Source of the DNA: an uncultured Oscillospiraceae bacterium | GTDB lineage: Bacteria; Bacillota; Clostridia; Oscillospirales; Oscillospiraceae | Assembly (NCBI GenBank): GCA_900757655.1 | Contig: CAAEOT010000021.1 | Coordinates: 29,387-93,386, forward strand | Direction: 5' to 3' | DNA: 64,000 bases | Shown here: positions 1 through 7,945 of the stretch, piece by piece | Position numbering within the stretch: the stretch's first letter is position 1 | How the letters are laid out: each line of letters opens with the position of its first letter | The notes under the pieces: generated by a model | Seen by the model: only the letters and a program-made list of their open reading frames with translations | Told to the model about the DNA's origin: nothing | The model's database searches: none | Position numbers and translations under genes: made by a program

Positions 1-1618
1 CACCGCCGACAAAGATCTTCACCCGGTCACGGATACCGCGGGCCTTTGCCAGCTCTACCACATCGCGCATTTCCGGCATGGTCGTCGTCAGCAGCGAGGA
101 ACAGGCAATGATGTCGCAGTGCTGCTCGATGGCCGTGTCCACAAACTGCTCCGCCGTGACATCCACGCCGAGGTCGACGACCTCCAGTCCGCTGCCCTCC
201 ATCATGATCTTGACGAGGTTTTTGCCGATGTCGTGCATATCGCCGCGCACCGTGCCGAGGCAGACGCGGCCGATCGTCTCGCTGCTCTCCCCCATCATGT
301 ACGGCTTGAGCAGCTCCGTCGCCGCCGCCATGCAGCGCGCCGCAATCAGCATCTCCGGCACAAAGGCGCGGTTAGCCGAGAAATCCTCGCCGAGGATGGC
401 CATGCCGTGCACGAGACCGTCCGTGAGGATCTCCTGTGCACCATGCCCGGCATCCAGCGCCTCGGAGCACAGCTGCAGCACACGCTTTTGCTGCCCGCGC
501 ACGAGCGCGGACGCGATGCGCGAGAACACATCGCCCTGCGGCTGCTCGGTCTCGGCTGTGCTTGCAACCTGCGCGGCCGCTGCGTGCACGCTCCGGCGCG
601 GCACGGGCGGCAGGTGCGTCACCGGTACATGCAGAGCCGCATTGTATTCATCGACCGCCTGATTGAGATAGGTATCCACATGCGGGTAGACCGTGCCCGC
701 CAGCCCGTAGGTGATCGACGGGATATAGTGTCCGCCGGGGCAGTTGCGCCGCAGCACGCCGCGGGCATAGGTGAGGATGTCCTCGGGTGTGGCGTCCTTG
801 CGGTCAATGGCCGCGCCGAAGCCGCCCATGAGCGTAAGCCGCCCGTTTAAGTGCGCCTGCAGGGCAGGAATATCGTTTTCCGGCAAAACGCCCTGCCAGA
901 CCTGAATGCCGATCTCGGCCATGTCGTCCACGATGGGCACGAGATAGGAGTCCGCGTGGTGGATGGCGATGACGCCGCGCGAGCGGATGTAGCCATAGAA
1001 CCGGCGGTATGGTTCCTTGAAGAATTCCCGCCACATCTCGGGCTTCATGAACAGGGCATTTTTTGTGCCCCAGTCGTCGTGCGAAAAGATCACGTCCGGC
1101 TGCAGGTTGTCGATGAGCATCCGCACATACGTCAGGCGATACTCCGTGATGTAGTCGATGAGCGCGTGCATCTCATCCGGATGGGCGTAAAGGTTCGTGA
1201 GCGTGTCCTCAAAGCCCATAAGGAAATGGCACTGCTCGAATATGCCCGTGCCCATAAACCCGGCCAGCAGATGATCCGGCCCGCAGGCAGCGCGCGCCTC
1301 GGCGCGGCAGGTCTCCCACCCCTCCGTACAGGCGGACTCCAGATCCGGCGCGTGCACCGTCTCACGCCAGCGCATGATGTCCGGGCAGACGGCGAGACCC
1401 TCGCGCGTGTCCGGCATCGGGCCGGGCGCGTCCTCGGGAAACAGGATCGTCGTACCCCAGCGGTCCTTGCTCGTTGTACCGCGCTTGCGGTTGCCGCGCA
1501 GGTAGGTGTTGCACGGGTCGGTAAGGCACATATGCAGGGCCTCGTACTGGCGCAGCTGGCGCTCCGGCTGGCCGTCCGGCTTGAGCAGCTCGAGGAAAAT
1601 TTCTTTTGGTGTGGACAT
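1..1618 (-). CDS. UroD-like methyltransferase fused to corrinoid-binding protein (3' end outside window)
   Basis: About 539 residues are visible; the gene runs off the left edge. I translated it directly because it has no stop inside the window. It starts MSTPKEIFLELL behind an AAGGAG site 8 bases upstream. Residues 1 to about 330 resemble uroporphyrinogen-decarboxylase-fold methyltransferases (MtaA/CmuA class), which move methyl groups to or from corrinoid proteins. A linker follows, then from about residue 355 a helical cap and a B12-binding Rossmann domain with the GDMHDIG signature whose His ligates cobalt. Fusion of both modules is seen in chloromethane-type CmuA and in glycine-betaine or methoxy demethylation systems. 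Neighbours (DUF2284 protein, RACo-like activator, homocysteine methyltransferase) fit a corrinoid methyl-transfer pathway. The methyl donor cannot be told from sequence. Confidence 0.85.
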   Translation of the reverse strand, partial: MSTPKEIFLELLKPDGQPERQLRQYEALHMCLTDPCNTYLRGNRKRGTTSKDRWGTTILFPEDAPGPMPDTREGLAVCPDIMRWRETVHAPDLESACTEGWETCRAEARAACGPDHLLAGFMGTGIFEQCHFLMGFEDTLTNLYAHPDEMHALIDYITEYRLTYVRMLIDNLQPDVIFSHDDWGTKNALFMKPEMWREFFKEPYRRFYGYIRSRGVIAIHHADSYLVPIVDDMAEIGIQVWQGVLPENDIPALQAHLNGRLTLMGGFGAAIDRKDATPEDILTYARGVLRRNCPGGHYIPSITYGLAGTVYPHVDTYLNQAVDEYNAALHVPVTHLPPVPRRSVHAAAAQVASTAETEQPQGDVFSRIASALVRGQQKRVLQLCSEALDAGHGAQEILTDGLVHGMAILGEDFSANRAFVPEMLIAARCMAAATELLKPYMMGESSETIGRVCLGTVRGDMHDIGKNLVKIMMEGSGLEVVDLGVDVTAEQFVDTAIEQHCDIIACSSLLTTTMPEMRDVVELAKARGIRDRVKIFVGG

Positions 1619-1623
1619 GGTCT

Positions 1624-2160
1624 TCACTCCTTGTTGTACAAAACGCAGGATGTATACGTCATCGTGCGCGGGCCGTAGTTGTAGGCAAGTCCCGAACGGA
1701 TGCAGACATCGCTCACAAGCAGGCCGTACGCCTCCATGGACGACAAGCGCTTGGCCGGATACCGGCACGGGCGGTCGGGGTAAGTGCAGCGGGCACAGAG
1801 GGTGCACGTGCCGGCCGTCAGCGGCAGGCAGCCGGGATGCAGCCGCCGCATCTGGCGGGCAAAGTCGGCAAAACGGCGCTTATGTGCCGCGCCGATTCCC
1901 TCAATGGACGCATAGTCAAAGTCATCGCGCAGCGTTCCAGTCGTCTGCACGAGAATGCCGGCATCGTAGCGTGCAATGTGCCGGGCGGCCGTTTCGATGC
2001 TGCCGCAGCCGGGCGGGCAGGCCCAGTTGTGCCCAAAGCGACCGCAGCGGTCGGCCGCACACATATCGCGCACCGCCGTCATCGGCACCGCCGCCGTCAT
2101 ATTCAACTGTGCCCAATGGGAAAAGCCGTTGCCGGCCGCCAGAGTCTCAGGATCGTTCAT
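1624..2160 (-). CDS. DUF2284 cysteine-rich predicted metal-binding protein
   Basis: 178 residues starting MNDPETL; an AAGAGG site lies just upstream of this ATG, so I prefer it to the upstream in-frame start at 2184. The protein has two cysteine clusters: around residues 40-60 (RDMCAADRCGRFG then ACPPGCG) and near residues 110-130 (CTLCARC, then PCRYP), typical of DUF2284 proteins thought to bind Fe-S or zinc. Its stop lies 5 bases before the corrinoid methyltransferase start, so the two are co-transcribed. DUF2284 genes often accompany corrinoid methyltransferases, and a role in electron transfer or corrinoid handling is an inference. Its start region overlaps the divergent promoter of the activator gene. 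Confidence 0.75.
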   Translation of the reverse strand: MNDPETLAAGNGFSHWAQLNMTAAVPMTAVRDMCAADRCGRFGHNWACPPGCGSIETAARHIARYDAGILVQTTGTLRDDFDYASIEGIGAAHKRRFADFARQMRRLHPGCLPLTAGTCTLCARCTYPDRPCRYPAKRLSSMEAYGLLVSDVCIRSGLAYNYGPRTMTYTSCVLYNKE

Positions 2161-2172
2161 ATGCAAAGCCTC

Positions 2173-2202
2173 TTGACAAAGCAAAGTTCCGCCGCTTAGA
2201 AT
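2173..2202 (+). promoter_or_regulatory. Sigma-A type promoter for the corrinoid activator gene
   Basis: TTGACA at 2173-2178, an 18-base spacer and TAGAAT at 2197-2202. A ribosome site AAGGGGG and the GTG start at 2233 follow within 31 bases, giving a short leader. Confidence 0.75.
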
Positions 2203-2232
2203 GTGCCTATATCTTATAAGGGGGCGGCGGCC

Positions 2233-3735
2233 GTGTCAAGCATTCAAATTGAACAAAACGGCCGGAACCGCACCATTCCCCTGCCGGCCGGTGAGACGCT
2301 GCTGTCGATCCTGCGGTGCGCGGGCTATTCCATCCCCGCAGCCTGCGGCGGAAAAGGCCGCTGCGGCAAATGCCGCGTACCGGTCAACGGCGTACCGCGG
2401 CTCGCCTGCCGTGTCTACCCGGAGGACGGCGACACCGTCACACTGCCGGAAGCTGCCGGCGGCGCGATCCTGACCGGTACCGTGCCGCTGCCCGCCTGTC
2501 AGCCGGGGCGCACGGGCTGTGGTGCTGCCGTCGATCTCGGCACGACGACCGTCGTCGTGCGGCTATACGACCTTGCTTCCGGCGCAGAGCTGGCAACCGG
2601 CAGCGGCTGGAACGCGCAGGCGCCCTATGGGGCCGACGTCATCAGCCGCATCCAATACACGCTCGAGCAGCCGGACGGCCTGCAGGAACTCTCGCAGCGC
2701 ATCCGCGAGCAGATCTGGGCGCTGGTATCCGGCGCACTCACGCGCTGCGGCCGCGCGCCGGACGCGCTGCACGAAATCACACTCGCCGGCAACACCGTCA
2801 TGCAGCATCTCTTCGCCGGGTACTCCGTGCGCGGCATCGCCGCGGCGCCGTTCCGGCCGGAGACGCTCTTTGAAGCGCCCGGAGCCGAAACACTGCACAG
2901 CGTGCCGGTGCACTTTGCCCCCTGCGTGGCGGGCTACGTCGGCGGGGACATTACGGCCGGTCTGCTGGCCGCAGGACTGGCAGATCTGCCGGGCACAAAC
3001 CTGTTTCTCGACATCGGCACCAACGGTGAAATGGCGCTCGGCGGGCGCGACGGATTTGTCTGCTGCGCCGTGGCGTCCGGCCCAGCCTTCGAGGGCGCGG
3101 GCATCACGTGCGGTATGCCGGGTGTGGACGGGGCCGTCAGTCGCGTGCGGTATGACCACGGCTTTCTGTACGACGTCATCGGAGGCGGTGAACCCAAGGG
3201 CCTGTGCGGCTCCGGCCTGCTCGACCTGACGGCGGTGCTGCTGCGTCTCGGCGTCATCGCGCCCGGCGGGCGGCTGCTGCCGCCGAAGGACGCGCCGGAA
3301 TCCCTGCGCCGCTGTCTGACGCGCGATGACGACGGCAACGGCCGCTTTCACCTGACGCCGGAGGTGTACCTCACGGCGGCGGACGTGCGCAATCTGCAGC
3401 TGGCCAAGGCCGCCGTCGCAGCGGGCATCCGCGTGCTGCTGCAGCAGCGCGGCATCACGCCGGAGCAAGTGGACGGCGTGTACCTTGCCGGCGGCTTCGG
3501 CAGCTATCTCGACCCCGAGAGCGCCATGGCCATCGGCATGCTCCCGCGCGCGTGCGCGGGCAGATTGCACACGCTCGGCAACACGGCGCTCGCCGGTGCG
3601 GCCGCGCTCGCGCTCGCCCCTGCGCAGTGGCAGCGCATCGGAGATATTTCCCGGGCATGCAGCTATCTGGAGCTGTCCGGCCGCGCGGACTTTGCCGCGG
3701 CCTTTACCAATCATCTAACCTTTCCGCAGCCATAA
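2233..3735 (+). CDS. Corrinoid activation protein, RACo/RamA-like ASKHA ATPase with [2Fe-2S] domain
   Basis: 500 residues from a GTG at 2233, chosen because AAGGGGG sits 8 bases upstream and translation then begins at the ferredoxin domain. Residues 1-80 form a plant-type [2Fe-2S] ferredoxin with Cys spacing C-x5-C-x2-C (ACGGKGRCGKC) and a later Cys at LACRV. From about residue 95 (GAAVDLGTTTVVV) the protein has an ASKHA ATPase fold of the DUF4445 family, with a second glycine-rich phosphate motif LDIGTNGEM and a C-terminal LAGGFGSYLDPESA. Family members reductively reactivate Co(II) corrinoid proteins at the expense of ATP. It is the natural partner of the B12-binding fusion protein encoded divergently, and of the homocysteine methyltransferase 20 bases downstream. 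Confidence 0.88.
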   Translation: MSSIQIEQNGRNRTIPLPAGETLLSILRCAGYSIPAACGGKGRCGKCRVPVNGVPRLACRVYPEDGDTVTLPEAAGGAILTGTVPLPACQPGRTGCGAAVDLGTTTVVVRLYDLASGAELATGSGWNAQAPYGADVISRIQYTLEQPDGLQELSQRIREQIWALVSGALTRCGRAPDALHEITLAGNTVMQHLFAGYSVRGIAAAPFRPETLFEAPGAETLHSVPVHFAPCVAGYVGGDITAGLLAAGLADLPGTNLFLDIGTNGEMALGGRDGFVCCAVASGPAFEGAGITCGMPGVDGAVSRVRYDHGFLYDVIGGGEPKGLCGSGLLDLTAVLLRLGVIAPGGRLLPPKDAPESLRRCLTRDDDGNGRFHLTPEVYLTAADVRNLQLAKAAVAAGIRVLLQQRGITPEQVDGVYLAGGFGSYLDPESAMAIGMLPRACAGRLHTLGNTALAGAAALALAPAQWQRIGDISRACSYLELSGRADFAAAFTNHLTFPQP

Positions 3736-3755
3736 CATTTCACGGAGGTCACAAC

Positions 3756-4973
3756 ATGGAAATCCGTTTCCCCCTCATCCTCGACGGCGCGACCGGCACC
3801 GAACTGCAAAAGCACGGCTACGCCGGCGATGTGAGCGCTGAGCAGTGGACGCTCGAGCACCCGGACGTCATTGTGGACATCCAGCGCGGCTATGTCGCTG
3901 CCGGAAGCCAGGTGCTCTACACGCCGACCTTCGGCGCCAACCGGCAGAAGCTCGAGGAACGCAGCATCTTCAACCAGACAGCCGACTATAATCGCCGCCT
4001 CGCCGCGCTCTCGCGTCAGGCGGCGGACGGGAAGGCGTGGATCGCGGGCGATCTCGCGCCGACGGGTCTGTTTCTCGCTCCGCTTGGTGAGGCATCGTTC
4101 GAGGATCTGGTCGATATCTACACCGAGCAGGCGGCCGGACTCGAAGCGGCCGGTGTCGATCTGTATGTCATTGAGACGATGATGACGCTCTCGGACGCGC
4201 GCGCCGCCGTACTGGCCGTGCGCAGCGTGAGCGACAAGCCGATCTTCGTGTCCTTCACGTGCGACGAGAGCGGCCGGAGTCTCTCGGGCACGGACGTGAC
4301 CGCCGCGCTGACCGTGCTGCAGGGCATGGGCATCCACGCTTTCGGGCTCAACTGCTCGACCGGGCCGGAGCAGATGCTCGTGCAGCTGCGCCGCTTGCGG
4401 GAATACGCCCGCGTACCGCTGATCGCAAAGCCCAACGCCGGCATGCCCATTACCGTCGGCGGCAAGACTGTGTACGACTGCACGCCGGAGGAATTCACGG
4501 CATTTGTACAGCCGATGCTGGCAGCGGGCGTAGCCGTTTTCGGCGGCTGCTGCGGCACGACGGCGGAGCACATCGCCGCGCTGCGCACTGCGCTCAGGGA
4601 CGCGAAATTCGTCCCGCCCGCACCGGAGCACACAGACCTGCTCCCGGCCGCAACGGAGAAGCTTCCCTGCTATCTGCCGGTGGACGCCGGGCACGGCCCG
4701 GTGCTGACCGCCGGGCCCGACCTTGAGGACCGGCTGGCGGATGCGCTCGACGGCAGCGAACCCATGGTCGCGCTGCGCATCGGTGCCTGGGAGGATATCG
4801 ACGCGCTGACCGACGTGCAGTACCTGCTGAGTAAACCGCTGTGCCTCGTCTGCGACGATGCAGAGCTGCTCGAGGCGGCGCTGCGCGCCTATCAGGGCCG
4901 CGCGCTGTACGAGGGCACGCTCCCGGAGGCGGCGCTGCTGCCCCTGTGCGACCGGTACGGCCTGCTGATTTGA
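3756..4973 (+). CDS. Homocysteine S-methyltransferase, MetH N-terminal-like, with pterin-domain remnant
   Basis: 405 residues from the ATG at 3756, preceded by CGGAGG. Residues 1 to about 290 are the homocysteine-binding TIM barrel, with the zinc ligands visible as the Cys in GLNCSTGP and the Cys pair in GGCCGTT. The last 110 residues end in a segment (CDDAELLEAALRAYQGRALYEG) that looks like one strand-helix of the MetH pterin-binding barrel, so the protein seems to be a MetH reduced to its first domain plus a fragment of the second. It lacks B12 and reactivation domains, which are supplied in trans here by the fusion protein and the RACo-like activator. Likely role: methyl transfer from a methyl-corrinoid to homocysteine, making methionine (inference). 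Confidence 0.85.
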   Translation: MEIRFPLILDGATGTELQKHGYAGDVSAEQWTLEHPDVIVDIQRGYVAAGSQVLYTPTFGANRQKLEERSIFNQTADYNRRLAALSRQAADGKAWIAGDLAPTGLFLAPLGEASFEDLVDIYTEQAAGLEAAGVDLYVIETMMTLSDARAAVLAVRSVSDKPIFVSFTCDESGRSLSGTDVTAALTVLQGMGIHAFGLNCSTGPEQMLVQLRRLREYARVPLIAKPNAGMPITVGGKTVYDCTPEEFTAFVQPMLAAGVAVFGGCCGTTAEHIAALRTALRDAKFVPPAPEHTDLLPAATEKLPCYLPVDAGHGPVLTAGPDLEDRLADALDGSEPMVALRIGAWEDIDALTDVQYLLSKPLCLVCDDAELLEAALRAYQGRALYEGTLPEAALLPLCDRYGLLI

Positions 4974-5134
4974 ACAGTCGCCGCCCGAGGTGATAAATTT
5001 CGTAGCGACCACACACCCTTGAGGTAAAAAAGAGACGCAGGAGGATGCTACGCCTGCCGGGCGGCTTCTGCAGAAAGCGCGAGTTTCTTAGCGCTTATTG
5101 TGACAGAAAAGCGTAAAAAGGCAGCAGTTTTTTG

Positions 5135-5163
5135 TTGACACAGCAAATTTTCTGTGAAATAAT
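5135..5163 (+). promoter_or_regulatory. Orphan promoter upstream of a candidate small RNA
   Basis: TTGACA at 5135-5140, 17-base spacer, AATAAT at 5158-5163. No plus-strand gene follows before the terminator at 5256-5298; the upstream stretch from 4974 holds nothing else I recognise. Confidence 0.65.
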
Positions 5164-5169
5164 GAACCT

Positions 5170-5298
5170 GTACTACGTAGGTACATCCGGTGCTGTGGGG
5201 TACACCGCGTGGGACAACCGTTATGAGAGGAATGACCATCCCTCATAAACAGGAACGGAGCAGATACATCCCCCCGTATCTGCTCCGTTTTTCTTTTT
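5170..5298 (+). ncRNA. Candidate structured small RNA, about 130 nt, family unassigned
   Basis: The segment has its own promoter and a perfect terminator and carries no convincing open reading frame. It can fold into several hairpins: TGTAC/GTACA around 5169-5185, GGTG/CACC around 5189-5205, and TTATGAG plus GG paired with CC plus CTCATAA at 5221-5248 with one bulged A. I compared it mentally with SRP RNA, 6S RNA and common riboswitches and found no match (the SRP tetraloop region GGAAGCAG is missing). It could also be a leader whose gene was lost. Confidence 0.45.
5256..5298 (+). terminator. Intrinsic terminator of the candidate small RNA
   Basis: A perfect 12-bp stem CGGAGCAGATAC (5256-5267) and GTATCTGCTCCG (5276-5287) around a C-rich loop, followed by TTTTTCTTTTT. 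Confidence 0.9.
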
Positions 5299-5303
5299 AA
5301 AAT

Positions 5304-6227
5304 TCATACGTCCAGCCGCCCGGCGTATTTCTTCCCGCCGACGGACAGCACCGCAAGCATGGCAAACACGGCGGCAAAGCCCATTGCATCCCAGACCGTA
5401 AACGGCGTATTGAGCAGCGTCACGGCCAGGATGGCCGCTGTGACCGGCTCAGCAAAGCCGTAGAGCACGCTCTTTTCCGGGCCGATGAGCTTCACGCCCG
5501 TCATATAGAGGTTGAAGGCCAGCAGGTTGCCGAAGAGCACCACAAACAAAATGCCGCCGACGCCGCGCAGCGACGGCGTATAACCGAGCGTCCAAGGGCG
5601 CATGGTCAGCTCAAAGAGCACGGCACCCATCAAAAACGCCCATGCCTGCAGCATGCTGACCGGATAATCGCGCAGCTCCCGGCGCGGACAGAGGCAGTTA
5701 TACACTGTCACGCACACCGCGCACGCAACGCCCGCGATCAGCGCCACCGGCGACACGGCAAACGCAGTCAGGTCGCCGTGCGTGGTCAGCAGCGTCACGC
5801 CGAGCAGCGCCAGCACGATGCTGGCAATCTCATACGCACGCGGCTTTCTGTGCGCGCCCGCGCAGGCGACCAGCAGCACCATCACCGGCGACAGATCCTG
5901 CATGATTGTGCCGATCGCCGCGTTGGAAAACTGAATGGTCAGAAAATAAAGAAACTGGCTCAGGCTGATGCCGAAAACGCCGTAGAGCACCAGCATCACC
6001 GTGCTGCCGCGCTGCCGCCATGGGGCGAACAGCAGCCGCCGGTCCTTCACCAGCCAGTATACGAACAAAATCAGGCCCGCCAGGCCCAGACGGATCGGGA
6101 TCAGCCACGTGGTCTGCATGGCCTCATGCGTAAAGAGATACTGCCCCATCGTGCCGGAAATGCCCCAGCACACACCACCGCCCGCTGCCATCAGCGCGCC
6201 CTTGAGCTGTCGGCTCATCGCAAACAT
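5304..6227 (-). CDS. EamA/DMT-family transporter (RhaT-like)
   Basis: 307 residues, about ten hydrophobic segments in the two-times-five arrangement of the drug/metabolite transporter superfamily, with the duplicated EamA halves (residues about 10-140 and 155-295). Features include GVCWGISGTMGQYLF at the N-terminus and a conserved EPVTAA near residue 260 in the second repeat. Proteins of this type export or import small metabolites; the substrate is unknown. Expressed alone from its own promoter (6257-6285). Confidence 0.85.
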   Translation of the reverse strand: MFAMSRQLKGALMAAGGGVCWGISGTMGQYLFTHEAMQTTWLIPIRLGLAGLILFVYWLVKDRRLLFAPWRQRGSTVMLVLYGVFGISLSQFLYFLTIQFSNAAIGTIMQDLSPVMVLLVACAGAHRKPRAYEIASIVLALLGVTLLTTHGDLTAFAVSPVALIAGVACAVCVTVYNCLCPRRELRDYPVSMLQAWAFLMGAVLFELTMRPWTLGYTPSLRGVGGILFVVLFGNLLAFNLYMTGVKLIGPEKSVLYGFAEPVTAAILAVTLLNTPFTVWDAMGFAAVFAMLAVLSVGGKKYAGRLDV

Positions 6228-6256
6228 CGACCTCGCTATCCATCGGAATACGCGCT

Positions 6257-6285
6257 ATTATAGCAGACGGCGTTCACGGCTTCAA
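6257..6285 (-). promoter_or_regulatory. Promoter of the EamA transporter gene
   Basis: On the minus strand TTGAAG (6280-6285), 17-base spacer, perfect TATAAT (6257-6262), about 30 bases before the start codon. Confidence 0.75.
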
Positions 6286-6294
6286 GCGCTGATT

Positions 6295-7035
6295 TCACGA
6301 TTTTTTCGCCCGCTCCGGCACACCGGCAAGGCAAAACGGCAGTTCCAGCGAGTGCTGCTCGAGCAGCGCCCGGTCGCGCAGGATCTCCCCCGCCGGGCCG
6401 TCGGCCGCGATCTGCCCGTCGTGCAGCAGCAGAACGCGGTCACACGTCTCGAGCACGAGGTCCAGATCGTGCGTCGCGATGATCTTCGTCACCGGCAGCG
6501 CGTTGAGCGTGCGGATGAGCGTGCGGCGGTTTTTCGGGTCGAGCGCCGTGGACGGCTCGTCCATGAGCATGATCTTCGGCTGCATGGCGAGGATGGTCGC
6601 GATGGCGGCCATGCGCTTTTCACCGCCGGAGAGCTTGTGGTTGCGGCGGTTTTTCAGGTGGGTGAGATTCAGCTCCGCGAGCGTCCGATCCACGAGCGCC
6701 TCCGCCTCCGGGCGGGGCATGCCGTAATTGAGCGGGCCGAAGAGCATGTCCTCAAACACCGTCGGCATGAACATCTGGTTGTCCGAATCCTGCAGGACAT
6801 AGCCCAGCCGCCGGCGGATGGCCGCGAGGTTGCCGCGGTTCATCTCCAGGCCGTCGATCGTGATCGTGCCGGAGACGGTGATAAGCCCCAGCGCCGCTTT
6901 CATGAGCGTGGACTTGCCCGCACCGTTGGCGCCAATCAGACCGACCTGCTCACCCTCGGAAACGGAAAACGATAAATCATTCAAAATCGTGCGCTCGCCC
7001 GGATAGGCGAACGAAACATGGTCAAAACACAGCAT
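6295..7035 (-). CDS. cbiO: Cobalt ECF transporter ATPase CbiO
   Basis: 246 residues, an ABC ATPase with Walker A GANGAGKST near residue 37, Q-loop in LQDSDNQMF, signature LSGGEKRM, Walker B IMLMDEPS and an H-loop in ATHDLD. The QDSDNQMF segment is typical of energy-coupling-factor ATPases. It powers cobalt uptake with CbiQ, whose gene ends 12 bases upstream, and CbiM. A GAGGAGGGG site precedes the ATG. Cobalt uptake makes sense beside the corrinoid enzymes at 1-4973. Confidence 0.93.
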   Translation of the reverse strand: MLCFDHVSFAYPGERTILNDLSFSVSEGEQVGLIGANGAGKSTLMKAALGLITVSGTITIDGLEMNRGNLAAIRRRLGYVLQDSDNQMFMPTVFEDMLFGPLNYGMPRPEAEALVDRTLAELNLTHLKNRRNHKLSGGEKRMAAIATILAMQPKIMLMDEPSTALDPKNRRTLIRTLNALPVTKIIATHDLDLVLETCDRVLLLHDGQIAADGPAGEILRDRALLEQHSLELPFCLAGVPERAKKS

Positions 7036-7047
7036 ATGCGCCCCTCC

Positions 7048-7848
7048 TCAGGCAAAAAGTCCGCCCAGCAGCACCGGCAGATTGTACAGCCGCGCCAGAA
7101 CGATCAGCGCCGCGCAGCCAATGGCAAACAGCCACGAGGCCCGGCTCGACGGCCGGCCCTGCGCGTAATGGAACTCTCCATGATAGCCGCGCAGCTCCAT
7201 GCTCTCGTAGAGCGCAGTCGCGCGGTCCATGCTGCGCAGCAGCAGCTGACCCAGGAACGAGCCCCAGGCGGAAATATGCACACCCTTCTGCCCCGGCGCG
7301 CGCAGGCGGTAGGCATCCGTCATGATGGCCGCCTCGTCAAGCAGCACGGAGATGTACCGGAACGTGAGCAGCAGCAGCGACGTGAGCACTTTCGGCACGT
7401 GCAGCTGCCGCAGCGCGCGGCAGACGTCCTCAATGCTCGTCGTCGCCGCGAGCAGGAACGACGCCATGAGGCAGAAGATGCCCTTCATCATCAGCGTCAG
7501 CATGGAGATCACGCCGCCGCTGACGCCGACCGTGCCGATATACAGCACGATCTGCTTGTCGAAGAAGGGGTTGAACAGCCCCACCGCGCACACGAGCGGC
7601 ATGACCACGCGCAGCTTGTGAAAGCACGTGTGCACCGGGATCATGCTGACCTGATAGCCGACAAGCGGGAAGAGCACCATGACGAACACGCCCGAGATGT
7701 CGTACTTATGAAATGAGACCGTCACGACGATGTAGAGCACGGTCACAAAAAGCTTGGACAGCGGACTGAGCCGGTGCATCGGCGAATCCTGCGCTGCCAG
7801 CTCGTCCATGGCCCGCAGCTCGACACTGGCCTGCTGTGCTTTGTTCAC
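7048..7848 (-). CDS. cbiQ: Cobalt ECF transporter transmembrane protein CbiQ
   Basis: 266 residues with several membrane helices and the two charged coupling motifs of ECF T components (the Ala-Arg-Gly-type region seen here as AYRLRAPGQ and AYRLR/SMELRGYHGE). The N-terminus contains MHRLSPLSKLFVT, usual in CbiQ. It couples CbiO to the substrate-capture protein CbiM. It lies between cbiM and cbiO, but a terminator-like hairpin separates it from cbiM. Confidence 0.9.
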   Translation of the reverse strand: MNKAQQASVELRAMDELAAQDSPMHRLSPLSKLFVTVLYIVVTVSFHKYDISGVFVMVLFPLVGYQVSMIPVHTCFHKLRVVMPLVCAVGLFNPFFDKQIVLYIGTVGVSGGVISMLTLMMKGIFCLMASFLLAATTSIEDVCRALRQLHVPKVLTSLLLLTFRYISVLLDEAAIMTDAYRLRAPGQKGVHISAWGSFLGQLLLRSMDRATALYESMELRGYHGEFHYAQGRPSSRASWLFAIGCAALIVLARLYNLPVLLGGLFA

Positions 7849-7873
7849 GTGTACTCACCTCCCCCATTGGTGC

Positions 7874-7919
7874 AAAAACGCCCATTGCGGCAAGCTCCGA
7901 ATGGAGCTTGCCGCATGGG
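7874..7919 (-). terminator. Intrinsic terminator or attenuator between cbiM and cbiQ
   Basis: Read on the minus strand, a 17-bp stem (7903-7919 with 7881-7898, one bulged base, loop ATTC) is followed by CG and TTTTT at 7874-7878. Being inside the operon, it would let cbiM be made in excess over cbiQO. Confidence 0.75.
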
Positions 7920-7945
7920 TCGTATCCGGATGTCTGGTATCGAGA

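Noticed and set aside
5189..5205. Possible SRP RNA, because of a GGTGCTGT start
   Set aside because: The conserved apical loop and the AGGTC/GGAAG-CAGC core of SRP RNA are absent.
5048..5239. 63-codon minus-strand frame over the candidate small RNA
   Set aside because: No ribosome site, overlaps a clear plus-strand promoter and has no homology I recognise.
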